DNA from: JAZLIC01 sp045617225
GTDB taxonomy: Bacteria; Bacillota; Clostridia; Monoglobales; Monoglobaceae
Length of the DNA: 6,922 nt
NCBI GenBank assembly: GCA_045617225.1
Contig: JAZLIC010000019.1
Span: 1-6,922 of the forward strand
Reading direction: 5' to 3'
The notes under the pieces are model-generated. The model was given only the letters and a program-made list of their open reading frames with translations, was not told the origin of the DNA and did no database searches. Both the position numbers and the translations under genes were made by a program. This document shows, piece after piece, positions 1 through 6,007 of this stretch (position 1 is the first letter of the stretch; every line of letters begins with the position of its first letter).

Positions 1-1
1 A

Positions 2-202
2 AGGCCTTTGCATGCTCCTGTTAAAATTGGTAAGTATGTTTGGGTTGCGGCACATGCAGATATTTTAAAAGGGGTTGAAATCGGAGATAACAGCGTTGTT
101 GCATACAGAAGCCTGGTTGTAAAATCTTTCCCTAACTCTAATCTGCTGATAGGTGGACAACCGGCAAAAATTATTCAGGAAAATATTGATTGGGAACATT
201 AA
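2..202 (+). CDS. Hexapeptide-repeat (LbH) acyltransferase, C-terminal fragment
   Basis: This is the 3' end of a gene whose start lies left of the window; the frame is open from base 2 to the TAA at 200-202, giving about 66 residues. The sequence has hexapeptide-repeat spacing typical of left-handed beta-helix acetyltransferases: VKIGKYVWV, then AHADILKGVEIGDNSVVAYRS, with small hydrophobic residues every sixth position. It ends with the family's usual tail, where SLVVKSFP is followed by a G-x-PAK motif (GGQPAKII). Enzymes of this kind (the WcaF, serine and sugar O-acetyltransferase group) move an acetyl or other acyl group from CoA to a sugar or small molecule and work as trimers. The acceptor cannot be read from this fragment. 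A TTG at 8-10 can be read as a start but is almost certainly internal, because the fold needs the missing N-terminal coils. The family call is firm; substrate and symbol are unknown. Confidence 0.85.
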   Translation, partial: RPLHAPVKIGKYVWVAAHADILKGVEIGDNSVVAYRSLVVKSFPNSNLLIGGQPAKIIQENIDWEH

Positions 203-236
203 AGTGTTTAAAACAAAAAACACTTGAAATTTTTGT
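202..236 (+). terminator. Possible weak terminator after the acyltransferase gene
   Basis: A perfect 8-bp inverted repeat (AAGTGTTT at 202-209 and AAACACTT at 218-225, 8-nt loop) directly follows the stop codon. A short T run follows at 230-234. The stem is AU-rich with only two G-C pairs, so it would be a weak terminator at best. Its 3' arm overlaps the first bases of the -35 box of the next promoter. Confidence 0.35.
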
Positions 237-252
237 TATAATGTGATATACT
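224..252 (+). promoter_or_regulatory. Sigma-A promoter for the glycine riboswitch/symporter unit
   Basis: A -35 box TTGAAA (224-229) is separated by exactly 17 bp from a -10 box TATACT (247-252). The bases TGA at 244-246 give an extended -10 (TGnTATACT). Transcription should begin near 259, leaving a leader of about 300 nt before the symporter ATG. A second TATAAT at 269-274 has no matching -35 box and is less likely. Confidence 0.75.
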
Positions 253-327
253 TTACAAAGTTCGACAATATAATATTGAGTCATACGAATTATGGCAGAA
301 AATCGGTCAGATTATTTTCTTTCATTT

Positions 328-346
328 TGTCGGTTTCGTAGCGACG
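328..346 (+). other. Stem-loop just 5' of the glycine aptamer (possible ghost-aptamer helix)
   Basis: GTCG (329-332) pairs with CGAC (342-345) around a 9-nt loop, and T328 can add a wobble pair with G346. The hairpin ends four bases before P1. Singlet glycine riboswitches are known to carry a remnant stem-loop (ghost aptamer) on one side that docks on the surviving aptamer. This position suits the 5'-remnant type, but the stem is short and the role is inferred. Confidence 0.4.
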
Positions 347-350
347 GTTG

Positions 351-436
351 CTCCGGAGAAGTCTTGATTTCACAAGGTGCCGAAGGTGTAAGGCGGTTTG
401 GTATTTACCGCCGATCTCTCAGGCAAAAGGACGGAG
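351..436 (+). ncRNA. Glycine riboswitch, single aptamer
   Basis: The aptamer core is recognisable by eye. The conserved GCCGAAGG element is at 379-386, and the hallmark CTCTCAGGCAAAAGGAC is at 416-432. P1 forms from CTCCG (351-355) and CGGAG (432-436). The next helix uses GAGA (356-359) with TCTC near 415-418, and a 6-bp peripheral stem forms from GGCGGT (392-397) and ACCGCC (407-412). Glycine riboswitches bind glycine in nascent mRNA and are well known upstream of glycine cleavage operons and sodium:alanine symporter genes, which fits the gene downstream. Only one aptamer is visible. No second CAGGCAAAAGGAC-like core occurs on either side, so this is a singlet rather than the common tandem form. 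Identity is firm; the exact helix ends are by hand. Confidence 0.95.
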
Positions 437-442
437 ATGATT

Positions 443-469
443 GCTGTAACGATTTTGCGTTGGCTTTTT
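443..469 (+). terminator. First, weaker terminator-like hairpin in the riboswitch leader
   Basis: AACG (448-451) pairs with CGTT (458-461). GCT (443-445) pairs with GGC (462-464) across a 2-nt bulge, including one wobble pair. Five T residues follow at 465-469. It lies 6 nt after P1 of the aptamer and does not share bases with it, so a ligand-controlled role is less obvious than for the hairpin at 490-521. Confidence 0.35.
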
Positions 470-489
470 ATCTTCATACTTTGCTTTTT

Positions 490-531
490 GGAGCGATTTG
501 CTTGCTTTGCATTTCGACTCTTTTTATTTTG
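490..531 (+). terminator. Likely expression-platform terminator of the glycine riboswitch
   Basis: GGAGCGA (490-496) pairs with TCG (514-516) and CTCT (518-521), with A517 bulged. A TT/TT internal loop follows, then TGC (499-501) pairs with GCA (509-511) around a 7-nt loop. The run TTTTTATTTT (521-530) directly follows. The 5' arm 490-496 is also complementary to 348-354, which contains most of the 5' strand of aptamer P1. The terminator and aptamer are therefore linked by a competing antiterminator pairing. This predicts that glycine binding lets the terminator form. Confidence 0.6.
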
Positions 532-557
532 TTAAATAAAAACAAAGGAGATTTTGT

Positions 558-2057
558 ATGGAAGGTTTTTTAAGTGTTGTTGAAAAAGTTAATGATGCAG
601 TAAACGGTTGTGTATGGGGTTGGCCGGCTCTGATTCTTCTGGCATTTGTCGGTGTACTTATGACAGTCCTGACGAAGTTTTTCCAGATTTCGCATTTTGG
701 GCATTGGTGGAAAAATACGGTTGGTGCCATATTCAAGGATAAGAATGTTACAAAGCACACTTCGGATAAGTCGATTTCGCAGTTCCAGAGTTTGTGTACT
801 GCACTTGCCGCTACCGTTGGTACGGGAAATATTGCCGGCGTAGCATCTGCTATTGCAGTCGGTGGTCCGGGTGCGGTATTTTGGATGTGGGTTATGGCAT
901 TTGTCGGAATGATGACAAATTATTCAGAAAATGTTCTCGGTATTCTCTTCAGAATTAAAAATGATAAAGGCGAATGGTCCGGTGGTGCTATGTACTACCT
1001 AAATAACGGACTTGGTGCTAAAAAAGGTTGTAAGTACATAGGCAGAATACTTGCCATATTATTCAGCTGCTTTTGCTTGCTTGCATCCTTTGGTATCGGT
1101 AATATGACGCAGGTTAACACCATTGCGACAAATATGTATGATGTGTTTAGCGTTCCGAAGGCTATAACCGGTATCGTGGTTCTTGTTCTTGTAGGTCTTG
1201 TCGTTGTCGGTGGTCTTAAAAGAATTGCCTCTGTTGCCGAGAAAATAGTTCCGGTTATGGTTATATTCTATATTGTCGGTACAGTTGTTGTTTGCCTTAT
1301 GAACGCTTCTTCGCTTGGTGCTATATTCGCATCAATCTTTAAGAGCGCATTCGGACTTAAAGCTATTGGCGGCGCTACTGTCGGATACGGTATCAAGCTT
1401 GCAGTGCAGATGGGTATGAAGCGTGGCGTATTCTCAAATGAAGCCGGACTTGGTTCATCTGTTATGGTTCATTCAAATTCTAATGTTAAAGAGCCTGTAA
1501 GACAGGGAATGTGGGGAATATTTGAGGTTTTTGCGGATACAATCATTGTATGTACTTTGACGGCGCTTTCGATACTTTCTTCCGGATTTGTTGACCTTGA
1601 AACAGGAAAGATGGCGGAGGGAATTTCAAACACCGGCTCACTTGTGGCTCAGGCTTTTGGCGCAACATTCGGCTGGATAGGTACAAGCTTTGTTGCACTT
1701 GCACTTTTGCTTTTCGCTTTCTCAACCGTGCTTGGGTGGTGTCATTACGGAACAAAGGCGTGCGAGTATTTGTTCGGCACAAAGTCAACTATTTTCTACA
1801 GAGTGATTTTTGTTATTGCAGTTTTCGGCGGTGCGGTAATGGGCGAGAATTTGGCTTGGGATTTATCCGATACCTTTAACGGTCTTATGATGCTTCCTAA
1901 CCTTATCGGTGTGCTTGTGCTTTCACCATTGGTATACAAATGTACAAAGAACTATGTTGACCGTCATTTCCGGCATAAGGATATTGAACCTATGCTTTCG
2001 ATGTATCCCGAAATTCAAAAGGAAGCCGCCGAGGCAGTTAAGAACGGCGCAGAATAA
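558..2057 (+). CDS. AGCS-family sodium:alanine/glycine symporter
   Basis: The gene encodes a 499-residue integral membrane carrier that takes up alanine or glycine with sodium. It carries the family signature GTGNIAGVASAIAVGGPGAV at 88-107, continuing to FWMW, and the conserved stretch MGMKRGVFSNEAGLGSS at 285-301. Both lie among about ten or eleven hydrophobic segments, clear examples being roughly 22-40, 163-183, 203-220, 232-250, 371-392 and 412-428. The last 40 residues form a hydrophilic, probably cytoplasmic, tail. Length matches the family. The ATG at 558 is preceded by AAAGGAG (544-550) with 7-nt spacing. The glycine riboswitch in its leader supports glycine as a substrate, since such switches often control this family. 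Two stop codons in a row (TAATAA) and a strong terminator end a single-gene unit. AlsT or AgcS names are used in the family; alanine versus glycine preference cannot be read here. Confidence 0.95.
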   Translation: MEGFLSVVEKVNDAVNGCVWGWPALILLAFVGVLMTVLTKFFQISHFGHWWKNTVGAIFKDKNVTKHTSDKSISQFQSLCTALAATVGTGNIAGVASAIAVGGPGAVFWMWVMAFVGMMTNYSENVLGILFRIKNDKGEWSGGAMYYLNNGLGAKKGCKYIGRILAILFSCFCLLASFGIGNMTQVNTIATNMYDVFSVPKAITGIVVLVLVGLVVVGGLKRIASVAEKIVPVMVIFYIVGTVVVCLMNASSLGAIFASIFKSAFGLKAIGGATVGYGIKLAVQMGMKRGVFSNEAGLGSSVMVHSNSNVKEPVRQGMWGIFEVFADTIIVCTLTALSILSSGFVDLETGKMAEGISNTGSLVAQAFGATFGWIGTSFVALALLLFAFSTVLGWCHYGTKACEYLFGTKSTIFYRVIFVIAVFGGAVMGENLAWDLSDTFNGLMMLPNLIGVLVLSPLVYKCTKNYVDRHFRHKDIEPMLSMYPEIQKEAAEAVKNGAE

Positions 2058-2063
2058 TAAATC

Positions 2064-2100
2064 AAAAACAATGCGTGACAGTTGCACGCATTGTTTTTTT
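2064..2100 (+). terminator. Strong intrinsic terminator after the symporter gene
   Basis: A perfect 9-bp stem CAATGCGTG (2069-2077) / CACGCATTG (2085-2093) with a 7-nt loop is followed by seven T residues (2094-2100). The A run at 2064-2068 can extend the stem to 14 bp. It starts 6 bp after the stop codon and separates the symporter from the recA unit. Confidence 0.93.
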
Positions 2101-2126
2101 GCGAAATTAGCATATATTGTGGTTCA

Positions 2127-2140
2127 ACTTTTTAAAAAGT
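2127..2140 (+). repeat. Perfect 14-bp AT-rich palindrome upstream of the recA promoter
   Basis: ACTTTTTAAAAAGT reads the same on both strands and is centred about 38 bp upstream of the recA -35 box. It could be an operator, an AT-rich upstream promoter element, or chance in AT-rich spacer DNA. No factor can be named. Confidence 0.4.
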
Positions 2141-2171
2141 AAAAGATATGCCGATTTTTTTTGAAATTTGC

Positions 2172-2200
2172 TTGACACAAAGTTTTGTATCAATTATAAT
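2172..2200 (+). promoter_or_regulatory. Consensus sigma-A promoter for recA and the downstream gene string
   Basis: The -35 box TTGACA (2172-2177) and the -10 box TATAAT (2195-2200) match consensus at all twelve positions with a 17-bp spacer. The start point should be near 2207, leaving a leader of about 30 nt. A short dyad, ACAAA-GT-TTTGT (2177-2188), lies in the spacer. I see neither a Firmicute-type SOS box (CGAAC-N4-GTTCG) nor the proteobacterial form between 2101 and 2237. Confidence 0.9.
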
Positions 2201-2237
2201 GAAAAAGTATTATAAACATAGGCTATGAGGTGGTATG

Positions 2238-3290
2238 ATGAACGAAGATAAGCAAAAAGCTTTAGAAAATGTGTTTGGACAGATTGAAAAACAGTTTGGT
2301 GCCGGTGCGGTTATGCGCTTGGGCGAGAAGGCTCATGTTGCTGTTGAGGCTATCCCTACCGGTTCTTTGGCATTGGATATTGCACTTGGTATCGGCGGCG
2401 TTCCCCGTGGCAGAATTGTAGAAATATACGGCCCGGAGTCATCAGGTAAGACAACGGTTGCACTGCATATTGTTGCTGAGGCACAAAAGATGGGCGGCGT
2501 TGCCGCATTTATTGATGCAGAGCATGCACTTGACCCTGTCTATGCTGAAAATCTCGGCGTAAATGTTGATGATTTAATTGTGTCACAACCGGATACAGGT
2601 GAACAAGCTCTTGAAATTACAGAACAGTTGGTGCGCAGTGGTGCGATAGATGTTATTGTTGTTGACTCTGTTGCGGCACTTGTACCAAAGCAGGAGATTG
2701 AGGGCCTTATGGGTGATGCTCATGTTGGTTTGCAGGCACGCTTGATGTCACAGGCACTCAGAAAACTTACCGGCGTTATCAGTAAATCAAATGCGACTGC
2801 CATCTTTATTAACCAGCTTCGTGAGAAGGTAGGTATTATGTTTGGTAACCCTGAAACCACGCCGGGCGGCCGTGCTCTTAAATTCTATTCATCGGTGCGT
2901 TTGGATGTAAGGCGTATTGAAACCCTTAAATCCAACGGTAATATGATTGGAAACAGAACAAAGGTTAAAGTCGTTAAGAATAAGGTTGCGCCTCCGTTTA
3001 AAGAGGCGGAGTTTGACATAATGTACGGCGAAGGCATATCAAGGGAAGGAAATATCCTGGATATGGCAACAGAGCTTGATATAGTTGAAAAAAGCGGCTC
3101 ATGGTTTAGCTATAATGGCGAAAGACTTGGTCAAGGCAGAGAAAGCGTAAAAAATGTTCTTATAGAAAATCCTGAGCTTTGCCTTGAGATAGAGAATAAA
3201 GTCAGAGAAAGTGCAGGTTTAACCGCCGCTCTTGCAGATGGCGAAGAAGGTGCCTTTGATGACTTAACTCCGGCTCCGAAGAAAAAATAA
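2238..3290 (+). CDS. recA: RecA recombinase
   Basis: RecA forms ATP-dependent filaments on single-stranded DNA, drives homologous strand exchange and triggers LexA self-cleavage in SOS-competent cells. From the chosen start the protein has 350 residues, the usual RecA size. Walker A GPESSGKT is at 65-72, the catalytic glutamate lies in DAEHALD (E95), and the Walker B strand is VIVVDSVAAL (139-148). The DNA-binding L2 loop with its MFGNPETTPGG element is around 192-211, and the C-terminal domain ends in an acidic stretch plus a lysine-rich tip. Two ATGs are adjacent. The one at 2238 sits 5 nt after GAGGTG (2227-2232), whereas 2235 leaves only 2 nt, so 2238 is preferred and 2235 would add one methionine. 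It is the first gene after a consensus promoter and is followed after 2 nt by its modulator recX. Confidence 0.98.
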   Translation: MNEDKQKALENVFGQIEKQFGAGAVMRLGEKAHVAVEAIPTGSLALDIALGIGGVPRGRIVEIYGPESSGKTTVALHIVAEAQKMGGVAAFIDAEHALDPVYAENLGVNVDDLIVSQPDTGEQALEITEQLVRSGAIDVIVVDSVAALVPKQEIEGLMGDAHVGLQARLMSQALRKLTGVISKSNATAIFINQLREKVGIMFGNPETTPGGRALKFYSSVRLDVRRIETLKSNGNMIGNRTKVKVVKNKVAPPFKEAEFDIMYGEGISREGNILDMATELDIVEKSGSWFSYNGERLGQGRESVKNVLIENPELCLEIENKVRESAGLTAALADGEEGAFDDLTPAPKKK

Positions 3291-3292
3291 TT

Positions 3293-3760
3293 ATGATGGA
3301 TGCAGAAAAGGCAATAAAGACTGCTTTAAATATGCTCTCAGTCAGAATGTATACCTGCAGAGAAGTATATGACCGCCTTTTAAGAAAAGGGTATGATACG
3401 CAAACTGCGGAAAATGCAATCGCTGAAATTTCAAAACTCGGTCTTTTGGACGACAGAGAGTATGCACGCCTTTACTTTCATGATGCAATTACTTTAAGCG
3501 CAAAGGGCGTCTTTCGCATAAAGCAAGAGCTTATAAAAAAAGGTGTGGCACGAAGCATAATTGATGAAGCGGCGGAGGAGTGTGAAGTCAGTACAGAAGA
3601 AAATTTGCTTAGATACGCAGAGGAGAGGCTTACAGTCAGACCTGTAAAAAGTTATCGTGAGTTGGAGCGCTTTAAAGCACAACTTGCACGGCGCGGATAT
3701 ACTCCGTCGGAGATTTTTGATTGTTTAAATCACTTTTCCTTTGACTTTTCGGATGAATAG
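3293..3760 (+). CDS. recX: RecX, regulator of RecA
   Basis: RecX binds in the groove of RecA filaments and limits or destabilises them, tuning recombination and SOS. The 155-residue protein shows the family's repeated three-helix units. The most visible pieces are LLRKGYD (29-35), KLGLLDDREYARLYF (48-62), KGVFRIKQELIKKGV (71-85) and LARRGYTPSEI (131-141). Length fits the short RecX class. The start is 2 nt beyond the recA stop and adjacent ATGs occur at 3293 and 3296. No good Shine-Dalgarno sequence precedes either, only an A-rich stretch, so translation probably depends on ribosomes finishing recA. RecX directly after recA is the classic arrangement in many bacteria and strengthens the call. 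Its stop codon overlaps the ribosome site of rimO. Confidence 0.93.
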   Translation: MMDAEKAIKTALNMLSVRMYTCREVYDRLLRKGYDTQTAENAIAEISKLGLLDDREYARLYFHDAITLSAKGVFRIKQELIKKGVARSIIDEAAEECEVSTEENLLRYAEERLTVRPVKSYRELERFKAQLARRGYTPSEIFDCLNHFSFDFSDE

Positions 3761-3768
3761 AGGTAGTT

Positions 3769-5106
3769 ATGAAAAAGAAAGTAGCACTGATATCACTTGG
3801 ATGCAGTAAAAATTTAGTTGACAGTGAGCATATGCTCGGTATACTTCGGGATAAAGGCTACGAAATTTGTATAGACGAAGCGGAAGCTGAAATCTTAATT
3901 ATAAACACCTGTGCATTTATTGAGTCTGCAAAAGAAGAAGCAATAAATTGTATTCTTGAAATGGCAGAATATAAAAAGACAGGCAGTTGCAAACTTTTGA
4001 TTGTCACAGGCTGTCTTGCGCAACGATATAGCACACAGGTGCAAGAGGAAATACCGGAAGTTGACATAGTTCTCGGAACAAATGCTTATACTCGTATTAC
4101 AGATGTTATTGAAGAATATGATTTTGAGGAACCTGTCTGTCTTTGCCCTAATACGCCGGTGTCCGATGAAGAAATTAAACGGCTTAGAGTTACACCACCA
4201 TATACTGCGTATTTGCGTATTGCAGACGGCTGCGATAATAACTGTACATATTGTATAATTCCTTCAATACGCGGCAGGTACAGAAGTCGCAGAATGGAAG
4301 ATATAATTGAAGAAGCACGGGCTATGGCAAAAGACGGTGTAAAAGAGGTTATTGTCATCGCACAGGATACGACTCGTTACGGCAAAGATTTGTACGGTGA
4401 GTACTCGCTCTCAAAACTTTTACGGGAAATTTGCAAGGTAGACGGTATCTTATGGGTAAGAGTACATTATTGCTATCCGGAGCTTGTGGATGATGAGCTT
4501 ATAAAAACTTTTAAAGAAGAAGAAAAGCTTTGCCCATATTTTGATATACCTATTCAGCATTGTAACGATAAAGTCCTGCGTCGGATGGGACGCAGAACAA
4601 ATAAGGCGGAGATTACAGCTCTTTTGGATAAAATAAGAAAAGAAATACCCGATGCCACAATTCGCACATCAATTATAGTCGGATTCCCCGGAGAAACCGA
4701 GGAGCAATTTAAAGAGCTTTGCGACTTTGTGCGTGAGGTAAAGTTTGACAGACTTGGTGTATTTGCGTATTCCCGTGAGGAGGATACGCCTGCATATAAG
4801 CTAAATGGGCAGATTGACGAGGAAGAAAAGCAAAAACGGCAGGAAGTCTTAATGCTTATACAGTCTGAAATTTCAGAAGAAAATAATAATCGTAAAATCG
4901 GCAAAGTTGTAAAAGTTTTGGTTGAAGGCAGAGATGCGGTGATTAAGCAGTATTACGGAAGAACCAAAGCGGACTCAATTGAAGTAGACGGAAAGGTTTT
5001 CTTTACTTCAAACAAGAAGATAAACGAAGGCGATTTTGCAGATGTAGAGCTTACTGATGCTTTGGAATATGATTTCCTTGGGGCAGAGGTTGAAAAGGAA
5101 GTGTAG
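3769..5106 (+). CDS. rimO: Ribosomal protein S12 methylthiotransferase RimO
   Basis: RimO is a radical-SAM iron-sulfur enzyme that adds a methylthio group to a conserved aspartate of ribosomal protein S12. The 445-residue protein has the three expected parts. An N-terminal MTTase domain opens with ISLGCSKNLVDSE and has cluster cysteines C12, C48 and C82. The radical-SAM core has CDNNCTYC with C155, C159 and C162, plus IVGFPGETEEQF near 303-314. A C-terminal TRAM-like domain spans about 375-440. The SLGCSKNLVDSE opening and the DIPIQH-N-VLRRMGR stretch (259-275) favour RimO over its tRNA-modifying relatives MiaB and MtaB. ATG 3769 follows GAGGT (3760-3764), which overlaps the recX stop, so the two genes are probably coupled. 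Neighbouring rimO and pgsA is common in Clostridia and other Firmicutes. Confidence 0.95.
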   Translation: MKKKVALISLGCSKNLVDSEHMLGILRDKGYEICIDEAEAEILIINTCAFIESAKEEAINCILEMAEYKKTGSCKLLIVTGCLAQRYSTQVQEEIPEVDIVLGTNAYTRITDVIEEYDFEEPVCLCPNTPVSDEEIKRLRVTPPYTAYLRIADGCDNNCTYCIIPSIRGRYRSRRMEDIIEEARAMAKDGVKEVIVIAQDTTRYGKDLYGEYSLSKLLREICKVDGILWVRVHYCYPELVDDELIKTFKEEEKLCPYFDIPIQHCNDKVLRRMGRRTNKAEITALLDKIRKEIPDATIRTSIIVGFPGETEEQFKELCDFVREVKFDRLGVFAYSREEDTPAYKLNGQIDEEEKQKRQEVLMLIQSEISEENNNRKIGKVVKVLVEGRDAVIKQYYGRTKADSIEVDGKVFFTSNKKINEGDFADVELTDALEYDFLGAEVEKEV

Positions 5107-5114
5107 AATAAGTT

Positions 5115-5678
5115 ATGAATACTCCGAATAAACTAACATTACTGCGTGTAGCACTTATTCCCGTGTTTATGTTTTTCTTTATGGTATGCGGAACATGGGG
5201 AAAATATTTGGCTTTGGCAGTATTTATCATTGCGACAATCACAGATAATTTAGACGGATACCTGGCACGTAAAAATAATGAGGTAACAACCTTCGGAAAG
5301 CTTATGGACCCGCTTGCAGATAAATTGCTTATCTTTTCTGCACTTATTTGTTTTTTGGCTAAGAATGTGCAGTTTATAAATGTTTGGGTTGTAATTATCA
5401 TTATTGCACGTGAACTTATAGTTACCGGTGTAAGAATGATTGCGTTAGATGAAAATCAGGTTATTCCGGCAAGTATGCTCGGTAAGTGTAAGACAGTTAC
5501 ACAATTTATAATGATTGTGGCAGTTATAATAAATTGTATAGTCGATGCACACAGAATAACCATTGGTGGTACAGGCAACTTTATCGTAATGATTTTGGTT
5601 GTTATTGCAGTTGTTATGACTGTTTTGTCAGGTTGGGATTACGTTAATAAATACAAAGATATTATTAAGTTTAAGTAA
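5115..5678 (+). CDS. pgsA: CDP-diacylglycerol-glycerol-3-phosphate 3-phosphatidyltransferase
   Basis: This membrane enzyme makes phosphatidylglycerophosphate from CDP-diacylglycerol and glycerol-3-phosphate, the committed step to phosphatidylglycerol and cardiolipin. The complete CDP-alcohol phosphotransferase motif is present: D44, D47-G48, A51-R52, G61, D65 and D69, in the pattern DxxDGxxAR-x8-GxxxDxxxD. The opening NTPNKLTLLRV is typical of PgsA, and about five hydrophobic segments are visible (roughly 10-26, 30-43, 71-83, 90-107 and 129-143, with another at 155-172). Length of 187 residues is normal. The start is 8 nt beyond the rimO stop. The nearest ribosome site, AGGAAG (5096-5101), is 13 nt away, so translational coupling to rimO is likely. 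Related enzymes of the same superfamily exist, but the N-terminal sequence and neighbours favour PgsA. Confidence 0.92.
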   Translation: MNTPNKLTLLRVALIPVFMFFFMVCGTWGKYLALAVFIIATITDNLDGYLARKNNEVTTFGKLMDPLADKLLIFSALICFLAKNVQFINVWVVIIIIARELIVTGVRMIALDENQVIPASMLGKCKTVTQFIMIVAVIINCIVDAHRITIGGTGNFIVMILVVIAVVMTVLSGWDYVNKYKDIIKFK

Positions 5679-5710
5679 AATAAAATTATATAAAATCAGG
5701 AGGAATTTAC

Positions 5711-5941
5711 ATGGACATTTTTGAAAAGATTAAGGAAATTACACTTGAACAGTTGGACATTGACGAGGATATGGTTACGACTACTGCGTCTTTTATAAAT
5801 GACCTTGAAGCAGACTCGCTTGATATAGTTGAAATCGTAATGGCAATTGAGGAAGAGTTTAATATAGAAATACCGGATGAAGATATCGAAAAGGTTTCAA
5901 CCGTAGGAGATGCGGTTGAATATATTAAAGATAGACTATAA
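5711..5941 (+). CDS. acpP: Acyl carrier protein
   Basis: ACP carries growing fatty acyl chains on a phosphopantetheine arm during fatty acid synthesis and supplies acyl groups to phospholipid and other pathways. The 76-residue acidic protein has the normal four-helix ACP layout. The attachment serine S36 lies in the motif EADSLDIVEIV (33-43), followed by the helix III region IPDEDIEKVSTVGDAVEYI. It has the strongest ribosome site in the window, AGGAGG (5698-5703) with 7-nt spacing, as expected for one of the most abundant cell proteins. It lies 32 nt after pgsA with no terminator between, so transcription from upstream can reach it. A hairpin terminator candidate follows. Placement just before rnc is a common bacterial arrangement. 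Confidence 0.96.
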   Translation: MDIFEKIKEITLEQLDIDEDMVTTTASFINDLEADSLDIVEIVMAIEEEFNIEIPDEDIEKVSTVGDAVEYIKDRL

Positions 5942-5948
5942 TATTTAT

Positions 5949-5982
5949 GGGGTTGTAAAGACATAGTTTTTACGCCCCTTTT
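5949..5982 (+). terminator. Intrinsic terminator or attenuator between acpP and rnc
   Basis: GGGG (5949-5952) pairs with CCCC (5975-5978). The helix continues through GTAAA (5955-5959) with TTTAC (5969-5973), a T-G wobble and one bulged T, around a loop of about 9 nt. Four T residues follow (5979-5982). The T run is short, so read-through into rnc is likely. The hairpin also lies in the leader of any mRNA reaching rnc. Confidence 0.7.
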
Positions 5983-6007
5983 GATATTATACAAGGAGTA
6001 AAATCGT

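Noticed and set aside
8..202. Small complete gene starting at TTG 8
   Set aside because: The frame is open to the left edge and the protein is only the C-terminal coils of a beta-helix acyltransferase, so this is a truncated view of a longer gene.
292..573. Open reading frame of 93 codons in the symporter leader
   Set aside because: It runs straight through the glycine aptamer and both leader hairpins, has no ribosome site, and overlaps the symporter start. Its protein is low-quality and resembles no family; the RNA structure explains the sequence.
1909..2142. Open frame overlapping the symporter 3' end and its terminator
   Set aside because: It is out of frame with a clear membrane transporter and runs through the strong intrinsic terminator; no ribosome site or recognisable protein.
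4554..4904. Minus-strand open frame of 116 codons within rimO
   Set aside because: It lies opposite a fully conserved rimO region, is serine-rich in the manner of antisense shadows, and has no promoter or ribosome site.
5051..5401. Minus-strand open frame of 116 codons across the rimO-pgsA junction
   Set aside because: It is antisense to the conserved pgsA N-terminus and catalytic motif, with no family resemblance.
5625..5653. Possible promoter for acpP inside the pgsA 3' end (TTGTCA, 17 bp, TAAATA)
   Set aside because: The -10 box matches consensus at only three positions, and AT-rich DNA gives many such partial matches.
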